Below, in pieces: positions 61,460-64,000 of a stretch of DNA of 64,000 bases. Below the pieces are notes generated by a model. The model saw nothing but the letters and a program-made list of their open reading frames with translations, was not told the DNA's origin and searched no databases. Source of the stretch: Icerya purchasi (Eukaryota > Arthropoda > Insecta > Hemiptera > Monophlebidae); assembly GCA_039619475.1 (NCBI GenBank), contig CM077115.1:485534400-485598399 (forward strand), read 5' to 3'. Positions within the stretch are counted from its first letter, which is position 1. Each line of letters begins with the position of its first letter. The position numbers and the translations under genes were made by a program.

Positions 61460-62286
61460 CAGCTCCGCAAACACGTGCTTCGTTCGAATTTTATAAGATA
61501 AAACGGAGAGGGAATTATGGGAAAACGAAAACAGGAGTAATGTAGAGTAGAGTATGGCTTAAGAATGTAGGCGAATAATAATGGAGACAACAACAGAATG
61601 ACGTAGGGAAGAAAAATAACCACGGAATAGTGAGAAGACGGGAAATTAATAATTTTAATATTTATTAGAAGAAGCGTACTTACATATTCAAATCTAAAAC
61701 CTAAAATGGAAACTTTTGCACAGCGGAAGAAGATTAGAGGATGGGGTTTTTTCCTTAAGGAAGGAAGTGGAAAGGCGGAGCAAAAGATTCTGAAAAGGTA
61801 AAATGTGGAAGGATAAAAGAGGCGCCGATAACCATCAATAAACACGGTTACATGAAATTAAAATACAGAATTGATAGTACTGTAGAATTCCGGTATCTCG
61901 GGGGAGGAATTTTGTATAGTAAGCATTTCAGCAGGATTTCGGCGAAATTAAAAGAGAAATAGGGGAGATTATTAGGAAAAATTGAGTAAGGGCGAAACGA
62001 ACATATCCAAAAAGAGATAAAGGATAGGGGTGCCCTGAAACGCTAGTTTCGAGAAATGGAAAGGTATGAATGGATAAGAGTGTACGTGCGGCCAAGAAAG
62101 AAAAAAAGCTCTAGTAATATTAAATGTATGGCGATGAATAAATCTGTAAAAAAAAGAATTCAACAGAGAGGGAAGAAAGTTTGAAAAGTGTGGGAGTATC
62201 TTATTTACCTGTATAAAAATCAACGTTATCACGTTCGGTTGATGATTCTGACAAAAAACCCGACGCGCCAATATTGAGTACAATAA
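61460..62286 (-). mobile_element. LINE family B, linker and RNase H relic (minus strand)
   Basis: Minus strand from 62283: FYRFIHRHTFNI (vs GYRFLIKRLPIL), GTPILYLFLDMFVSPLLNF (vs RIPILSHIAARVSNFSPYV), NNLPYFSFNF (vs YNSLPYFSFDF). After shifts, ILPHFTFSESFAPPF parallels SPTFLHSESFRLPFF. The order is that of 33050-33480 in the near-complete copy. It contains the target site of the adjoining SINE. Confidence 0.6.
62275..62286. repeat. SINE target site duplication
   Basis: TGAGTACAATAA (12 bp) recurs at 62565-62576, at the head end of the minus-strand SINE. Confidence 0.9.
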
Positions 62287-62564
62287 GAAGTAATGTAAGG
62301 TATAATACTTTTATCAGGGCATCGGAGATTGTGAAGTTAAGCTTTTCATAATGGTACTAATAGATCTGAAGAGAATAATAGGGCCAGCTCCTTTTTACTT
62401 GGGGTCTGCCTTTACTTTCCACCAGATAATTCTCTGGCATCGAATTCTATTTCGGATTAGGTATATAACCTGAGAGCGATTCGGATTCGGAACGAAACAA
62501 GCCTCGAACCCGTGCCCTCTGATTTGGTAGCCAAGCACCTTAACCACTAGGCTACCGTGCTACC
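62287..62564 (-). mobile_element. tRNA-derived SINE (minus strand)
   Basis: 278 bp between perfect 12-bp duplications. Minus strand: A box TAGCCTAGTGG, then a tRNA-like arm and B box GGTTCGAGG near 62507-62515, then an unrelated body ending TACATTACTTC. Like the SINE at 4172 it has a CCGATGC(C/T)C word shortly before its end. The tRNA-like head does not fold as a tRNA. Confidence 0.88.
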
Positions 62565-62576
62565 TGAGTACAATAA

Positions 62577-63668
62577 CAACTGGTTAATTCGTTCTTCTCG
62601 AAAAAAGTTCGACGTCACGCTTCTTGAAAAGTTTTTTCCCGGTAAATGTTTGCGTCGTCGACTTTTAAACTAGTAGTACCACGTCGGTCTCTATCGGTAA
62701 CGGTGTGTGCGCATTACGGATGTTTACAAACTCTGTACAGCTCGAAGTAATTCATCTAGTAGAAAGCCGAAAATAATGACGTCAATTCTGCTCGTTGCAT
62801 GACGACATCAAGTTTAGTTGAAGGAAGTTGTTTCCTACGCGACGGTGACACGATGAACTCTGCCGAAAAGTTTCAGTTTGTTTTATGAATTTCGAAAACG
62901 CAGGAACATTAGAAAGAATTTTATCGAGTTTTATGATTTATTACCAAGTTTTCCGATCATTGAAGTACACTCGCGTGTGAATTCATTCCGAACACACCCT
63001 TAACAGGGCTAATAAAAATGCACATTAATGCGAAATGATCAATATCGACAAAAACTGTCTTTTCATTTTATCCCCCCCACCCAATTTGTTCCTTTTGTAA
63101 CTTTTTCGTTATTTGTAATTATCCGAACGCGCTCGCGTCTTCTATAATAATGGTCGTAGCACCGGCGGTTTATAGCATTTGTACGTTATCGGAAAACTTA
63201 CACGGAGCAACTATTTCGTTTTCAGGTACATAGAGCTACGCTTCCATTGTTTATCCCGCATCAATAGGGAACGTGTTGGCCAATTTTTATCGGTTTATAA
63301 AAGAATGCCGTATAAATGCGTAACACCTTCACTTTTACTGATTAATTAATCTTTTTGAATATTTCTGATATCCGGGGGCTGATTAATTTGAATTAAACCG
63401 TTATATCCCCTTATATTTAGACGTTAAAATGGCGTGAAATAGTGAAATCAAAAAATAAATCAAAAATTACTACAGTTCCACTATTTTTTTTTTCCTGGCT
63501 CAATTCCTGTCATTTGGCCATTTCTTTCTAACTGATTTAAATTTCTATTTTCACGGCGTCAATGAAATTTTATAAGCATATTTACATTCATGCGAATTCG
63601 GCTGATCTACAATTTCCAGAACTGTCAGAGGTAAGCTATATAATAATAGCTTCGGCAATATAAGCTTA
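62577..63668. other. No gene seen
   Basis: No supported frame. A 13-bp word ACGTGTTGGCCAA (63271-63283) is shared with 58080-58092 and may mark old repeat tails. Confidence 0.45.
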
Positions 63669-64000
63669 ATGAACTTTCTCCTTCCCCGCTCACATTCTAT
63701 ACACTGTCACACTAAATACTCCAGACTCCCAATTTCCCCACAGTTATTAAAATTCTGGTTATTTAATGTGTCTAATTGGGACAGTTTATCCGGGATCCGA
63801 CAATGCTCCACCCTTAATCTACTTATGTATATGTTACATGATCTCTCAGTACCTGATCGTCAGAGAACTACGGTCGTTGTTGAATTAAAGTATCTTCTCC
63901 CTTTTTGTTTACTTGTTTCTTTATACACTCCACCTCCCCATTTTTCATGCATCCTATTCTTCATTTCTTAATATACTATTTTTCATCAACGGCCAGTCAA
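63669..64000 (+). mobile_element. Possible LINE reverse transcriptase fragment
   Basis: WDSLSGIRQCSTLNLLMYML followed by HDLSVPDRQRTTV resembles motif B of LINE RTs (GVPQGSxLSPxLFxxYxxDLP). There is no motif C within reach of the window edge. Weak. Confidence 0.3.

Noticed and set aside
62499..62564. tRNA gene on the minus strand
   Set aside because: It lies inside a SINE bounded by perfect 12-bp target duplications and does not fold as a tRNA.

Overview
This is eukaryotic, AT-rich, insect-type nuclear DNA. The evidence is one spliced cuticular-protein gene with a Rebers-Riddiford RR-2 chitin-binding domain, an arthropod core promoter (TATA box plus TCAGT initiator), large introns, many decayed non-LTR retrotransposons (LINEs), tRNA-derived SINEs and abundant (TA)n, (AAT)n and (ATT)n microsatellites. 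There are no bacterial operons. The exact insect order cannot be read from the window.

Layout. 1-7440 is a nest of transposons. A LINE 3' end (1-681 and 7106-7440) is split by a 6.4-kb Foldback-type DNA element (682-7096) with a 9-bp target duplication. The element has ~1.1-kb inverted termini built of seven (left) and six (right) ~140-bp tandem units, and its interior was hit by a truncated LINE (about 3139-3747) and a SINE (4172-4541). The interior carries broken coding sequence. Its 3' part has the Cys box, paired CxxC fingers and His box of a ubiquitin-specific-protease-like cysteine protease, in the right order. This is the most unusual protein-level observation here. 7441-15448 is mostly gene-free, with LINE tails. 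15449-16009 is an apparently perfect 258-bp inverted repeat with a 45-nt loop. Each arm carries a hammerhead-ribozyme-like core with an 8-bp stem I and a self-complementary stem III, as expected of Penelope-like elements. 16010-44100 is a graveyard of LINEs: an RNase H-bearing group A, a pyrimidine-rich family B with one near-complete copy at 30623-34300, and RTE-like copies. Between them lie a piggyBac-like MITE, a second small foldback, a degenerate ~420-bp tandem duplication and a hairpin-bearing inverted-repeat element.

44106-59802 (minus strand) is the only gene I consider functional: a three-exon RR-2 cuticular protein of 117 residues. Its coding parts are a 15-nt first segment (59580-59594), a signal-peptide exon (49632-49742) and a chitin-binding exon (44448-44675), separated by introns of 9837 and 4956 bp. 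A TATA box and initiator lie 32 nt apart upstream of the first ATG, with no intervening ATG. 59803-64000 is the upstream region, with microsatellites, another family-B LINE fragment, a SINE with perfect 12-bp target duplications, and a weak RT-like fragment at the right edge.

No bacterial-type system, CRISPR array, rRNA or intact tRNA gene was seen. All assignments are by reading motifs; no database search was possible.
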